A program made the translations under genes and the position numbers. Of a stretch of DNA of 64,000 nt, positions 16,731 to 25,100 are shown piece after piece; the stretch's first letter is position 1, and each line of letters begins with the position of its first letter. The DNA comes from Paenisporosarcina sp. OV554 (GTDB taxonomy: Bacteria; Bacillota; Bacilli; Bacillales_A; Planococcaceae). The DNA lies in assembly GCF_003058165.1 (NCBI RefSeq), contig NZ_QBUC01000001.1, positions 1 through 64,000 of the forward strand, given 5' to 3'. The notes beneath the pieces are model-generated. The model made no database searches and had not been told where the DNA came from. It saw only the letters and a list, made by a program, of their open reading frames with translations.

Positions 16731-16770
16731 GTCCAGGTTGACGAAGTGACGCTGCAGGTTGTACAAAATG
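16731..16770. repeat. 21-bp repeat array, variant B1 (two to three units)
   Basis: Cores CAGGTTGACGAAGTGAC and CAGGTTGTACAAAATG start 21 bp apart (AGGTTG at 16735 and 16756), with a weaker AGTTGA unit at 16715. It lies inside the importer operon between the two permease genes and is nearly identical to 54868-54906. Confidence 0.75.
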
Positions 16771-16893
16771 TCTAGCTAGCCTATCTTTCACTTATTACCT
16801 GATTTAAAAGGGCAGTTCCACATTTCATGGTATCGTGCTAGATGGCGCTTTCCGCTTTTCTTAATAAATCTATCAGTATCGGAGTGAGATCCA

Positions 16894-17724
16894 ATGCCTT
16901 CAGAAAAATCAAAACATACCTTTGAACGATGGGTCGTGACGATCCTGCTGATTATAGGTGGGTTAATCGTATCGTTGCCTTTTATTTGGATGATTTCGAG
17001 TTCTTTCAAACCTGAAAGTGAAATATTACAAATGCCACCAACATTGTTTGCAGAAAACCCGACTTTAGATAATTATATAAGTCTATTTACGAATATGAAC
17101 TTCGGTATTTATTTGAAAAACACTTTAATCATTGTCGCGCTATCGTTTGTTGGATTATTTTTCAACGCAATGGCCGGTTATGGTTTTGCTAAATATAATT
17201 TCAAAGGGAAAGATAAAATATTTTACTTAGTACTTGCGACGATGATGATTCCAGGACAAGTTACGATGATTCCTGTGTATCTCCTATTAAATGAAATGGG
17301 TCTTATTAACACGATGCTTGGTATTGTGTTGCCAGGACTTGCCGCAGCATTCAGTATCTTTTTGTTTAGAATGTTCATGGCAACGATTCCAACCGATCTT
17401 ATTGAAGCTGCTAGGCTGGATGGAGCAGGCGAGTTTTATATTTTCTTCCGATTAATTATGCCGATATCTAAGCCAATCTTTGCTGTCCAAGGAATTCTTA
17501 CATTTATTGCAGCATGGAACAGTTTCTTATGGCCGTTAATCATTGCAAATGATGAATCTCTTTATACGTTATCGGTCGGTTTGTCTTTACTAAAAGGTCA
17601 ATATGCAAATAACTTTGCTCTTCAAATGGCAGGAGCAGCCTTCATGGTCATTCCGATTATTATTGTATTTTCGTTATTCCAAAAGTATATCGTTGAAGGA
17701 TTTACCACATCCGGTCTAAAGTAA
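16894..17724 (+). CDS. ABC sugar importer permease, MalG/UgpE type
   Basis: Permease of 276 residues with six membrane segments; the first is about residues 13-34. The EAA loop reads DLIEAARLDGAGEFYIFFRLIMP (about 178-200). ATG at 16894 follows GGAGTGAG. The 208-bp gap from the first permease is unusually long and contains repeat B1, but strand, order and family pairing indicate the same transporter. Confidence 0.88.
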   Translation: MPSEKSKHTFERWVVTILLIIGGLIVSLPFIWMISSSFKPESEILQMPPTLFAENPTLDNYISLFTNMNFGIYLKNTLIIVALSFVGLFFNAMAGYGFAKYNFKGKDKIFYLVLATMMIPGQVTMIPVYLLLNEMGLINTMLGIVLPGLAAAFSIFLFRMFMATIPTDLIEAARLDGAGEFYIFFRLIMPISKPIFAVQGILTFIAAWNSFLWPLIIANDESLYTLSVGLSLLKGQYANNFALQMAGAAFMVIPIIIVFSLFQKYIVEGFTTSGLK

Positions 17725-17815
17725 TGAAAAATGACTGAATGACTTGCTTTCAAACGTGTATAATTTAGGAAGGAACAGTAATTAATAGATGTAAAGATTG
17801 AATGGAGGAGTAGCT

Positions 17816-18799
17816 ATGGCAACAATCAAAGATGTGGCCAAGCTCGCAGGAGTTGCAATTTCAACCGTATCCTATGCTTTAAATGATAGTACGAGAATTA
17901 GCCAAGCAACCAAAGATAAAGTATTGGAAGCAGCTCAACAATTAAACTATCGAAAAAACGGTTTTGCTTCTGACTTAAAGCGAACGAAAACGAATACCAT
18001 TGCTTTAATCCTTAGCGATTTAGCAGGACCATTTTACTCAGAGCTCACTAAAGGTGTGCAAGAAGTATCGATGACGAATGGATATGACTTAATTGCTTGT
18101 AGTTCTCAAGGTGGGGCTGAATCCACAGCAGTTAAGTTCCTTAGAGAGAAGCGCGTCGATGCGGCAATTATTTTAGCTCATAATATTTCAGACGACATCA
18201 TCATTCAATCAGCACGTAAAGGTTTTCCGATAATATTATTAGATCGTCAGTTGTCGATTGATCATGTCGTTCAAGTAGAAGTGGATAACCATCAAGGTGG
18301 GTATGATGCGACCGAACATTTAATTCAACATGGTCATAAAGACATTGCATTTATAAGTGGACCACAAAACGCTCATGATAGTGAAATGAGATATAGCGGC
18401 TTTAAAGCTGCTCTCCGTGATCATGATTTACTTCATCAAACGAAATGGCTCATGCAAGGAGATTTCACTAGAGAAGGCGGTTATCGAGCTACTAAAATTC
18501 TGATTGCCCAAGGAAACCTACCAAGTGGCGTATTTTATGCGAATGACGAGATGGCCGTTGGCGGCTTGCAAGCATTTAGAGAAAATAAAATAAACGTACC
18601 AGGTGACATCTCCATCATTGGATTCGATGACATTCAGCTCGCAGAATTCACCACACCACCATTAACTACAATCAAGCAGCCAAAATACGAAGCGGGCGCA
18701 TTAGCCATTCATCTGATTTTGCAACAACTATCAGGTCAAATAGTGAATCCCTATTACAAGCTTTCGACTGAATTGATTGTTAGAAAATCAGTGAAATAA
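17816..18799 (+). CDS. LacI-family repressor of the beta-glucan island
   Basis: Regulator of 327 residues. The N-terminal helix-turn-helix ATIKDVAKLAGVAISTVSYALN and hinge are classical LacI/GalR, followed by a periplasmic-binding-like effector domain (about 60-327, ending LIVRKSVK). The ATG at 17816 has GGAGGAG 5 nt upstream; the 6-residue longer form does not. A TATAAT at 17759-17764 suggests its own promoter, though the -35 is poor. It is expected to bind the GAAACGTTTC operators at 14024 and 14286 and release them with an oligosaccharide inducer. It closes the island with a strong terminator. Confidence 0.88.
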   Translation: MATIKDVAKLAGVAISTVSYALNDSTRISQATKDKVLEAAQQLNYRKNGFASDLKRTKTNTIALILSDLAGPFYSELTKGVQEVSMTNGYDLIACSSQGGAESTAVKFLREKRVDAAIILAHNISDDIIIQSARKGFPIILLDRQLSIDHVVQVEVDNHQGGYDATEHLIQHGHKDIAFISGPQNAHDSEMRYSGFKAALRDHDLLHQTKWLMQGDFTREGGYRATKILIAQGNLPSGVFYANDEMAVGGLQAFRENKINVPGDISIIGFDDIQLAEFTTPPLTTIKQPKYEAGALAIHLILQQLSGQIVNPYYKLSTELIVRKSVK

Positions 18800-18805
18800 C
18801 AATGA

Positions 18806-18837
18806 GGGTCTCCCGTTAACGCGGGAGACCCTTTTTT
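18806..18837 (+). terminator. terminator of the lacI-type gene
   Basis: A 10-bp GC-rich stem GGGTCTCCCG/CGGGAGACCC, 6-nt loop, six T. Confidence 0.92.
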
Positions 18838-18883
18838 GGTGGATTTGGAAAGAAGTATTAGAGTGGTTTTTGTGTAATTATAG

Positions 18884-18940
18884 GTGTCACCAACAGAAAA
18901 GACTTTTGACGGGTAGTCAAAAGCAGTAATAAAAGGTTTT
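18884..18940. repeat. dispersed hairpin element, copy C2
   Basis: Starts GTGTCACCAACAGAAAAG and ends AAAAGCAGTAATAAAAGG-TTTT, with a perfect 8-bp stem CTTTTGAC/GTCAAAAG in the middle. Confidence 0.75.
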
Positions 18941-18984
18941 GAACCATAAAGTTGGCAATATTAATGAATTAGGCTTGACTCGTG

Positions 18985-19145
18985 TTATTTTAAGAGAAAA
19001 GTTCTTGAATGGACCCACACGCTATCGCTTAGTGGGTTTTTCTGTTGGGATTTTTGATGAGCGAATGCTAAGTTGGAAAATATGAGCGTCAAGTTGGAAA
19101 AAAGAGAAGCCAAGTTGGAAAAATCGTGGTCCAAGTTGGAAACTA
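18985..19145. repeat. composite repeat with 21-bp array A2 (four units)
   Basis: The left part is homologous to 7960-8045 (GAGAAAAGTTCTTG, ATGG, CCCAC hairpin with GTGGG-TTTTT, GATGAGCGA). The right part has AGTTGGAAA cores at 19071, 19092, 19113 and 19134, exactly 21 bp apart. Confidence 0.85.
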
Positions 19146-19290
19146 GATTTTCTTGGACCACGAAATAGTTTCTTTGATTGTTACAAGACCTGATCAAATA
19201 AATTATTGTAATATTCCTTCTAATCTGACATTATTGTAAGTAGTAATAGAAATGAATTTTGATTCATTAATGTAACAGGGGGCTGGGGAT

Positions 19291-20853
19291 ATGTATGCGA
19301 CGTTAGGGAGTATTTTTGATCAGACTGTAAGTAAGTTTCCGAACAAAGAAGCACTTGTTGATTTGAAAAAAGGTCAGCGTTGGACGTATGGGGAGTGGCG
19401 AGATGACGTGCATCGCTTGGCGAATGCTTTAACAGCTGCAGGAGTTGGAAAAGGAGACCGTGTTTCGACCTTCCTATTTAATACAAGTGAACTTCCGACG
19501 ACGTTATTTGCGTGTGCCAAAATCGGTGCCATTTTCAATCCCATCAACTTCCGTTTAAAGTCTGAAGAAGTTACTTATATTTTAAATGATGCCACACCAA
19601 AAGTTGTGATGTTTGAAGAGTTATTGAAAGATCAAGTGGCTGCCATTCAATCGCAATTTCCTAATACACAATTTTGGTTTATTAATGAAGAAACACCGTC
19701 TTTCGCAAAGAATTACCATGAGGAAGTTGGCAAAGCTCCAGTGAAAAATCCGGCAGTTGAAGTAAGTGAAACGGATACGTATGCCATTATGTATACGAGT
19801 GGAACGACTGGCAGACCTAAAGGGGTAATTCACCGCCACCGGGACATGGCAGAGCAAAGTATGATTTGCACAGCCGTATTAAATTGTACTAAAAACGATG
19901 TAGGTCTTGTCATCGCACCAATGTTCCACTGCGCTGAATTACATTGCTGTGTCATTCCACGTGTTCAAGTTGGAGCTTCAAGTATCATTATGCATCAATT
20001 CAATCCAGCGGCTGCGCTCGAGACAGTTGAACAAGAGAAGGTTACCGTAATGTTCGCGGTTCCAACCATGTGGAGCATGATGGCGGAACTGGAAGGGGCC
20101 GCGTCTAAAGTTAAGTCGTTGCAACGCGGTTTATACGGAGCTGCTCCGATGGCACCAGTTCTTGTAAAACGAGTGAAAGACATTTTAGGAATCGATTTAA
20201 TTCAAGCATACGGTCAAACCGAAATGGGACCTGCAATCACGTTCCTTGCCGAAGATGAACAGCTAACGAAAGTGGGATCTGCTGGAAAACCTGCATATAA
20301 TCATGAAATTCGGATAGTACAGCCAAATGAGGATGGACCTTCTGAACCGGAACAAGTATTAAAACCAGGGCAAGTCGGTGAAATTATCGTCAAAGGACCT
20401 TGCATGATGGCAGGCTATTTCAATCGCGAAGAAGCAACTAAAAAAGCGCTGTACAAAGGGTGGTACCACTCTAGTGATTTAGGTTACATGGACGAGGATG
20501 GTTATTTGTATGTCGCGGACCGTGTGGACGATATGATCATTAGTGGTGGTGAAAATATTTATCCACGAGAAGTAGAAGATGTATTACATGAACACGATTC
20601 TGTTCAGGATGTAGCAGTTCTTGGTATTCCCGATGAGAAGTGGGGGGAATCGGTGCTTGCGTTTGTTGTAACGAAAGACCCATCATTAACTGCAGATGAA
20701 CTTGAGAAGTTCTGTAAAAACAATGACAACTTAGCTGGATATAAACGCCCGAGACACTATCAGTTTGTCGATGAACTTCCTCGTAATGCGAGCGGGAAAA
20801 TTCAGAAATTCCTGCTGCGGGAACAACAACTCATAGAGAGCGTAAACTACTAA
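19291..20853 (+). CDS. fatty-acid/acyl-CoA synthetase, ANL superfamily
   Basis: Adenylate-forming enzyme of 520 residues that activates a carboxylic acid with ATP and joins it to CoA. The core motifs are intact: P-loop YTSGTTGRPKG (about 168-178), the adenine motif GLYGAAP, YGQTEMGPA, the hinge region VDDMIISGGENIYPREVE and catalytic Lys503 in NASGKIQK. Length and layout match medium/long-chain acyl-CoA synthetases of Bacillus (YngI/LcfA group); chain length is not predictable. GGGGGCTGGGG lies upstream of the ATG. A hotdog thioesterase gene follows 84 bp downstream, a pairing that suggests acyl-CoA metabolism. Confidence 0.85.
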   Translation: MYATLGSIFDQTVSKFPNKEALVDLKKGQRWTYGEWRDDVHRLANALTAAGVGKGDRVSTFLFNTSELPTTLFACAKIGAIFNPINFRLKSEEVTYILNDATPKVVMFEELLKDQVAAIQSQFPNTQFWFINEETPSFAKNYHEEVGKAPVKNPAVEVSETDTYAIMYTSGTTGRPKGVIHRHRDMAEQSMICTAVLNCTKNDVGLVIAPMFHCAELHCCVIPRVQVGASSIIMHQFNPAAALETVEQEKVTVMFAVPTMWSMMAELEGAASKVKSLQRGLYGAAPMAPVLVKRVKDILGIDLIQAYGQTEMGPAITFLAEDEQLTKVGSAGKPAYNHEIRIVQPNEDGPSEPEQVLKPGQVGEIIVKGPCMMAGYFNREEATKKALYKGWYHSSDLGYMDEDGYLYVADRVDDMIISGGENIYPREVEDVLHEHDSVQDVAVLGIPDEKWGESVLAFVVTKDPSLTADELEKFCKNNDNLAGYKRPRHYQFVDELPRNASGKIQKFLLREQQLIESVNY

Positions 20854-20861
20854 AATGAATG

Positions 20862-20898
20862 AATTCTCCTAGCTTTGATGAAGGTAGCTAGGAGAATT
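20862..20898. terminator. hairpin between synthetase and thioesterase genes
   Basis: A perfect 13-bp stem AATTCTCCTAGCT/AGCTAGGAGAATT with an 11-nt loop. The tail TCGTGTTTATT is poor in T, so it may be a weak terminator or an mRNA-stabilising hairpin. Confidence 0.5.
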
Positions 20899-20937
20899 TC
20901 GTGTTTATTATTCGTGCAAAAGAGAGGAATTTATTAA

Positions 20938-21330
20938 ATGGAAATGAAACCGATGGAAGAAACAATTATAGGCTTACTTGGAATTGAATTCGTAGAAATG
21001 ACGAAAGATAGGGTTACGGCAACGATGCCAGTTAACTCATCCACACACCAACCTTACGGACAGCTTCACGGAGGAGCATCTGTTGTCTTAGCTGAATCAG
21101 TTGCGAGTTTTGGAACTTTGAATTTAATTGATCAAGAAATCGAAACAGCAGTTGGACTTGAGATTAATGCAAACCACATCCGCGGAAAGAAAGATGGAAT
21201 CGTCACAGCAATCGGAACCCCACTACATAGAGGGCGTAAAACCATGGTGTGGGATATCAAAATTGTCGATGAAGATGAAAAGTTAATTTGTGTATCCAGA
21301 TGCACCATGGCAATCGTTCAATTGAAATAA
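20938..21330 (+). CDS. hotdog-fold thioesterase (PaaI/MenI type)
   Basis: Single-domain hotdog protein of 130 residues. The helix motif GQLHGGASVVLAESVAS (about 41-57) carries the HGG and catalytic Glu of the PaaI/YuxO-like acyl-CoA thioesterases, and the last strand reads CVSRCTMAIV. Members hydrolyse phenylacetyl-, 1,4-dihydroxy-2-naphthoyl- or similar CoA esters. AGAGAGG precedes the ATG. Its position after an acyl-CoA synthetase suggests a role on the same substrates, but it could equally be MenI-like in menaquinone synthesis. Confidence 0.78.
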   Translation: MEMKPMEETIIGLLGIEFVEMTKDRVTATMPVNSSTHQPYGQLHGGASVVLAESVASFGTLNLIDQEIETAVGLEINANHIRGKKDGIVTAIGTPLHRGRKTMVWDIKIVDEDEKLICVSRCTMAIVQLK

Positions 21331-21523
21331 TTGATTAGCGTTTTATAGTATTTATTATAAAGGTAGCATGTAAATGAAATTGTTGAATATTATAAACAAG
21401 GCTGCCCATACTAGGAATGATTTGGAAATAACGAGACGTGCATCGTTGTGCTTGTTGAGGGAATAACGATGGAAGATTCAGCCGCCGATTGTCATCAATT
21501 TATTTGTTGAAAAGGGGTACGTC

Positions 21524-22177
21524 ATGAAAAAGACAGCAGTATATTTTAGTATGTTGGGTATTGGATTATTAGCGGCGGGAATTTTTGTCTTTACTCAAAT
21601 GAGTGAAAGAGAAGACAAGGAACTGGTTGAAGTAAGTACTGAAATTGATGCCGAAGAAATAGAAAAAGTAGAAGAGGTAGAAGAACCAGCGGAACCACAG
21701 ACAGCTACGACGCTGGACAGTCTGCCTAATGCTGATGAGGAAGCGGCGAAATGGAACGGCACCGCAACCGATTTTGCCAAGAACAGTGATTATAAAATGG
21801 ATGCGTCTAATATCAAAAAAGATGAGGCAAATTCTACTGAAGAAATATCAATGTTTTCCCATGACTTCCCAACGTCTTTAAAAACAACTTTAATTTATAC
21901 AGTAGATAACGAAACAAAAGAAATAACTGAAATGAAACTAGTAGGTCATGAAATAGCTGGTGCAGACAGAGCAGCTATTTTTTACGCAATGAGTCTTTTT
22001 ATTAGTTATGTAGATGGTGAAGTGACATTGGATGAAGGAGGCGAATTTTTAGGCGAAATCCCATTCACGTCAAACGAAGATGGTAAATATGAAAAAGAAT
22101 TCAATGGAAAGAAATATGATTATATTTTAGATTTGAAAGAAGGAACAAATACTTTAGTACATCGAATCGTTGACTAG
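21524..22177 (+). CDS. membrane-anchored hypothetical protein
   Basis: Protein of 217 residues. An N-terminal membrane segment (about 6-25) is followed by a strongly acidic linker (Glu-rich, about 28-60) and an extracytoplasmic domain (about 75-217) of alternating strands and one helix, with no motif I recognise. AAAAGGGG lies upstream of the ATG. It is monocistronic with a strong terminator. It may be an uncleaved-signal anchored surface protein. Confidence 0.6.
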   Translation: MKKTAVYFSMLGIGLLAAGIFVFTQMSEREDKELVEVSTEIDAEEIEKVEEVEEPAEPQTATTLDSLPNADEEAAKWNGTATDFAKNSDYKMDASNIKKDEANSTEEISMFSHDFPTSLKTTLIYTVDNETKEITEMKLVGHEIAGADRAAIFYAMSLFISYVDGEVTLDEGGEFLGEIPFTSNEDGKYEKEFNGKKYDYILDLKEGTNTLVHRIVD

Positions 22178-22196
22178 AGTGAAATAAATGCTACAG

Positions 22197-22241
22197 GAAA
22201 AAGCCGAACGGTGAGAATTTGTCACATTGTTCGGCTTTTTC
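22197..22241 (+). terminator. terminator of the 217-residue protein gene
   Basis: A 13-bp stem (22197-22209 with 22229-22241) ending CGGCTTTTTC, with a smaller GTG/CAC pairing inside the loop. Confidence 0.85.
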
Positions 22242-22274
22242 AAAGTGATGAAGAAAATATAATATTGTAAGAAG

Positions 22275-22330
22275 GTTTCATCAACAAAAAAGGCTTTCGG
22301 CGGCAGCCAAAAGCAGTAATCAAGGTTTTT
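22275..22330. repeat. dispersed hairpin element, copy C3
   Basis: Starts GTTTCATCAACAAAAAAGG and ends AAAAGCAGTAATCAAGG-TTTTT. The internal stem GCTTTCGGC/GCCAAAAGC pairs with one mismatch, and differs in sequence from copy C2 while keeping the pairing. Confidence 0.75.
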
Positions 22331-22371
22331 TAATTAATGTGAGTTGTATCTTCAGCTGCTACTTTTATGTT

Positions 22372-23241
22372 TCATTGGCTTTCAATAAATGGAAGGATGA
22401 CTTCATTGAAGGTTGTGTCATTGATGAGTACCCTATTGAGATGAAAGTTGTCATCAGTTGGTCTTATGGTTTGAGGTGCCAAGATATAACCCGCCTCAAG
22501 TCCTTGTTCCCGTATTACTTCAGATGTGGAGTCGTCGGTATTCCCATATGGGTAAGCGAAGCTGCGAACTGTGACCCCAAGTTCTTGCTCAATGGTTTGG
22601 GTACTTTTGTTTAAGTCTTGCTTGAAGGTTTCTCTATTTTCAGCGAGAAGAAAAACTGGCGTTTCGTCTTCGAATCGATGCATATCGTAAGTGTGGGACC
22701 CAAAACTAGCCAGTCCACTTTTTTGCATTTCTCGTAGTTCATCCCATGTGGTCATTTTAAGGTTATTAAAATCTTTGTCCCCTACATGTCCAGCAATCAC
22801 GAACAATGTAAATGGAACTCCTGCCTCTTTCAAAATAGGGAATGCATGTTCATAGACGGAATAGTCTATGTCGTCAAAAGAAATCCAAACACATTTATCA
22901 GGGAAATCTCCTGAATTCTTGGCTTGTAATAATTCATCTTCAGATAAAAAAACCGCACCGGCATCGGTTAATGCGTTCAATTGATACTGAAGCTCAGTTG
23001 TTAACACGCTATATTTTACAAGTTCATCGGAATTCAGAAACCATCTTGTTGATTGAGTAAGTACGTTGTCCTTTAGGACGCGGTGATAATTTAAACCGAG
23101 ACAGCCATCTGTCTCTAGTTCATTCGAGAACGACATGGATGGTTCGTCCTGAGCGAAAATCATGTTATTAATTTCATTACTAAACAAAATTAAAAACCCG
23201 ATAAGGCTAATCATAATGAAAAATATAAGTGTTTTTTTCAT
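22372..23241 (-). CDS. icaB: PNAG N-deacetylase, IcaB-like
   Basis: Exported or membrane-anchored polysaccharide deacetylase of 289 residues. The N-terminal membrane segment (about 4-22) is followed by a NodB-type domain: WISFDDIDYS holds the metal-binding Asp pair, GSHTYDMH the His-x4-His, and FAYPYGNTDD the later conserved block. LGLNYHRV near the start is typical of IcaB/PgaB. It partially deacetylates poly-N-acetylglucosamine so that the polymer stays on the cell. It overlaps the icaD-like gene by 4 bp (ATGA). No icaC-like O-succinyltransferase gene is nearby. Confidence 0.82.
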   Translation of the reverse strand: MKKTLIFFIMISLIGFLILFSNEINNMIFAQDEPSMSFSNELETDGCLGLNYHRVLKDNVLTQSTRWFLNSDELVKYSVLTTELQYQLNALTDAGAVFLSEDELLQAKNSGDFPDKCVWISFDDIDYSVYEHAFPILKEAGVPFTLFVIAGHVGDKDFNNLKMTTWDELREMQKSGLASFGSHTYDMHRFEDETPVFLLAENRETFKQDLNKSTQTIEQELGVTVRSFAYPYGNTDDSTSEVIREQGLEAGYILAPQTIRPTDDNFHLNRVLINDTTFNEVILPFIESQ

Positions 23242-23696
23242 GAATATTTTTCCTCTTCTAAAGAAATAATCGGGTTTTTGGCAAAGACTATATAATCTGT
23301 AGTTTGAAGTTTTTCTATATTTTCTTCATCCATTAATTGCAGAGACATCAAATCATCATTCGTTACATTCTTTGGATACGTCCGACGAGTTAGAGATCCA
23401 AAGCGCTTTTTGTTATAGAATCGATTTACACAAAATAAAAGATAAAAAGTAATGAACAGAATTAAGCCAAATAGGGACAGTAATTGAACCTGGCCATTGG
23501 TCGTTTTGAATGAAGAATTCAGTACTCGAGTAAGGGGATTACTAAACCCAAAGCTAGCAGACAAAATAAATATCATTACAATTAAGGTATAGCACCAAAA
23601 AAATAGAGTTATGATTATATCGATAACGAATCTGAGGTTTGAACGATTACCATCGATGATTACGATTTCTTTAGACCCCGGTCGGGACTGCTCCAT
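23238..23696 (-). CDS. icaD: PNAG synthase accessory protein, IcaD/PgaD-like
   Basis: Protein of 152 residues with two membrane segments (about 24-48 and 70-90) and a cytosolic C-terminal tail. It overlaps the icaA-like gene by 37 bp and the icaB-like gene by 4 bp. Sequence similarity to known IcaD is weak by eye; the assignment rests on the position between synthase and deacetylase, size and topology, all matching PgaD-type subunits that help the glycosyltransferase. Confidence 0.65.
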   Translation of the reverse strand: MEQSRPGSKEIVIIDGNRSNLRFVIDIIITLFFWCYTLIVMIFILSASFGFSNPLTRVLNSSFKTTNGQVQLLSLFGLILFITFYLLFCVNRFYNKKRFGSLTRRTYPKNVTNDDLMSLQLMDEENIEKLQTTDYIVFAKNPIISLEEEKYS

Positions 23697-24904
23697 ACCG
23701 CGTAACCTCCTTTTCTACGAGATTTAATGGCTCTCGGTACAGCTACCATGACAACAGCTGTATTCACCATCCAATAAATAGAGGGATACCAAGCCGCCCA
23801 AAAATAATATTTCAGGACGCGGTTGTACCTTGAATCAATTACTAGAGCAATAAAGAGTTGAATCATGCTGATGAAGACAAGTGAAAATGATGTCAGTGTG
23901 AACCAGATAAATAAGTCTTGAACTTGGTCAGCTGAAAATACGAGCATGACAGTGACGAAAAGCCAACAAAAAGCCCAAATTGTACTGATACACTGTTCGA
24001 GAAAAATGGGCCATAAACGTCTTTGTTTCCAGCTGAATAATATGCGCCAATGACGAAGGACAACTTCTTGCCCCCCTTGTGCCCAGCGTATCCGTTGCTT
24101 CCAAATGCCCGACAAAGTTTCCGGTACTAGCATCCAACATATCGCGCGCGGTTCGTAACGAACATCCCAAAAGCGTTTTTGTAATTTCCAGCTAACCGCA
24201 ATATCCTCTGTAATCATATCGCGGTCCCATAATCCGACGTCGACAAGTGCTTTTTTTCGAAAAGTAACGACTACTCCAGACACGGTCATTACTTTCCCTA
24301 TTAATCTTTGTGTACGTTTAATTGCGCCAATAATGGACGCATATTCAACTAGCTGCATTCGACTCAATAATGTATTTCGATTGCGAATACTTGGACTACC
24401 CGTTACAGCTCCTACACGTTCTCCTTTAATGAAGAACTGACGAATCATATAATAGGGAGCAGTATCCGAAAGAAGTGCATCAGCATCAACACATACTAGA
24501 TACTCTGAACGAGACGCGAACAAGCCAACTTGTAAGGCATTTGCCTTTCCACGGTTTTGTTGAAGTTGTATAACTCTTACGTTGTTGTAGAGTTTTGATA
24601 ACCTCTCCATAATTACTGACGTTTGATCAATAGAACCATCATTAATTAAAAGTATTTCTTTCTTTGGATAAGAGAGCCCAGAAAGGTTCTGTACGGTCTC
24701 TTCAATCGTTTCCTCTTCATTGTAGCAAGGGACGAGAATACTGATCATCGGCCAATCAAATCCATCTATATCTAATGTGTCATTTTTAGGTTCTTTTGTC
24801 TGCAGGAAGAGAAGAGAGCCTGCCATCCAAAAAAGAGCCATAATAAATGGATACCAAAAAACAAAACTAGTAACAACTCCGTATGGCCCTGTGAAAAAAT
24901 CCAT
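23660..24904 (-). CDS. icaA: poly-beta-1,6-N-acetylglucosamine synthase, IcaA/PgaC-like
   Basis: Family 2 processive glycosyltransferase of 414 residues that polymerises UDP-GlcNAc and extrudes the product. One N-terminal membrane segment (about 12-32) precedes the catalytic domain: VPCYNEEETI, NDGS, DADA (140-143), TED (232-234) and the processivity motif QRIRW (270-274). Several membrane segments follow (about 300-395). It is the first gene of the ica-like operon. GGGGAG is 11 nt upstream of the ATG. comK is transcribed divergently from the 196-bp region upstream, so the two may share regulation. Confidence 0.85.
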   Translation of the reverse strand: MDFFTGPYGVVTSFVFWYPFIMALFWMAGSLLFLQTKEPKNDTLDIDGFDWPMISILVPCYNEEETIEETVQNLSGLSYPKKEILLINDGSIDQTSVIMERLSKLYNNVRVIQLQQNRGKANALQVGLFASRSEYLVCVDADALLSDTAPYYMIRQFFIKGERVGAVTGSPSIRNRNTLLSRMQLVEYASIIGAIKRTQRLIGKVMTVSGVVVTFRKKALVDVGLWDRDMITEDIAVSWKLQKRFWDVRYEPRAICWMLVPETLSGIWKQRIRWAQGGQEVVLRHWRILFSWKQRRLWPIFLEQCISTIWAFCWLFVTVMLVFSADQVQDLFIWFTLTSFSLVFISMIQLFIALVIDSRYNRVLKYYFWAAWYPSIYWMVNTAVVMVAVPRAIKSRRKGGYAVWSSPDRGLKKS

Positions 24905-25100
24905 ATATTTACCAACTCCCCTTACTTAAAAAACTTCATCTATATATATATTACTATATTAATTACAGCGAATGGAATTAATAATATGCTTTTTTTATCA
25001 CTTTTCCCAAAATATATATATAGTGTTAACGATAGATATTGATAGATTAAAAAATGAGGTTAAAACTGAAAAAATACTATCTTTTCAGTAAATTCAGACT

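Larger units (their letters stand above)
18800..19290. other. intergenic region with composite repeats
   Basis: No gene. After the terminator it holds hairpin element C2 (18884-18940) and the composite repeat with array A2 (18985-19145), then the AT-rich leader of the acyl-CoA synthetase gene. Confidence 0.6.

Noticed and set aside
18985-19197. Minus-strand ORF with FSNL heptads over array A2, and similar ORFs over A3 (7791-8123 minus, 7980-8186 plus)
   Set aside because: The 7-residue periodicity is simply the 21-bp DNA repeat. The open frame in one array is closed by stops in another, and no convincing start with a ribosome-binding site is present.
25060-25100. ComK autoregulatory box before comK
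   Set aside because: AAAA and TTTT runs are present but separated by 7 rather than 5 bases, and such runs are frequent in this AT-rich region.
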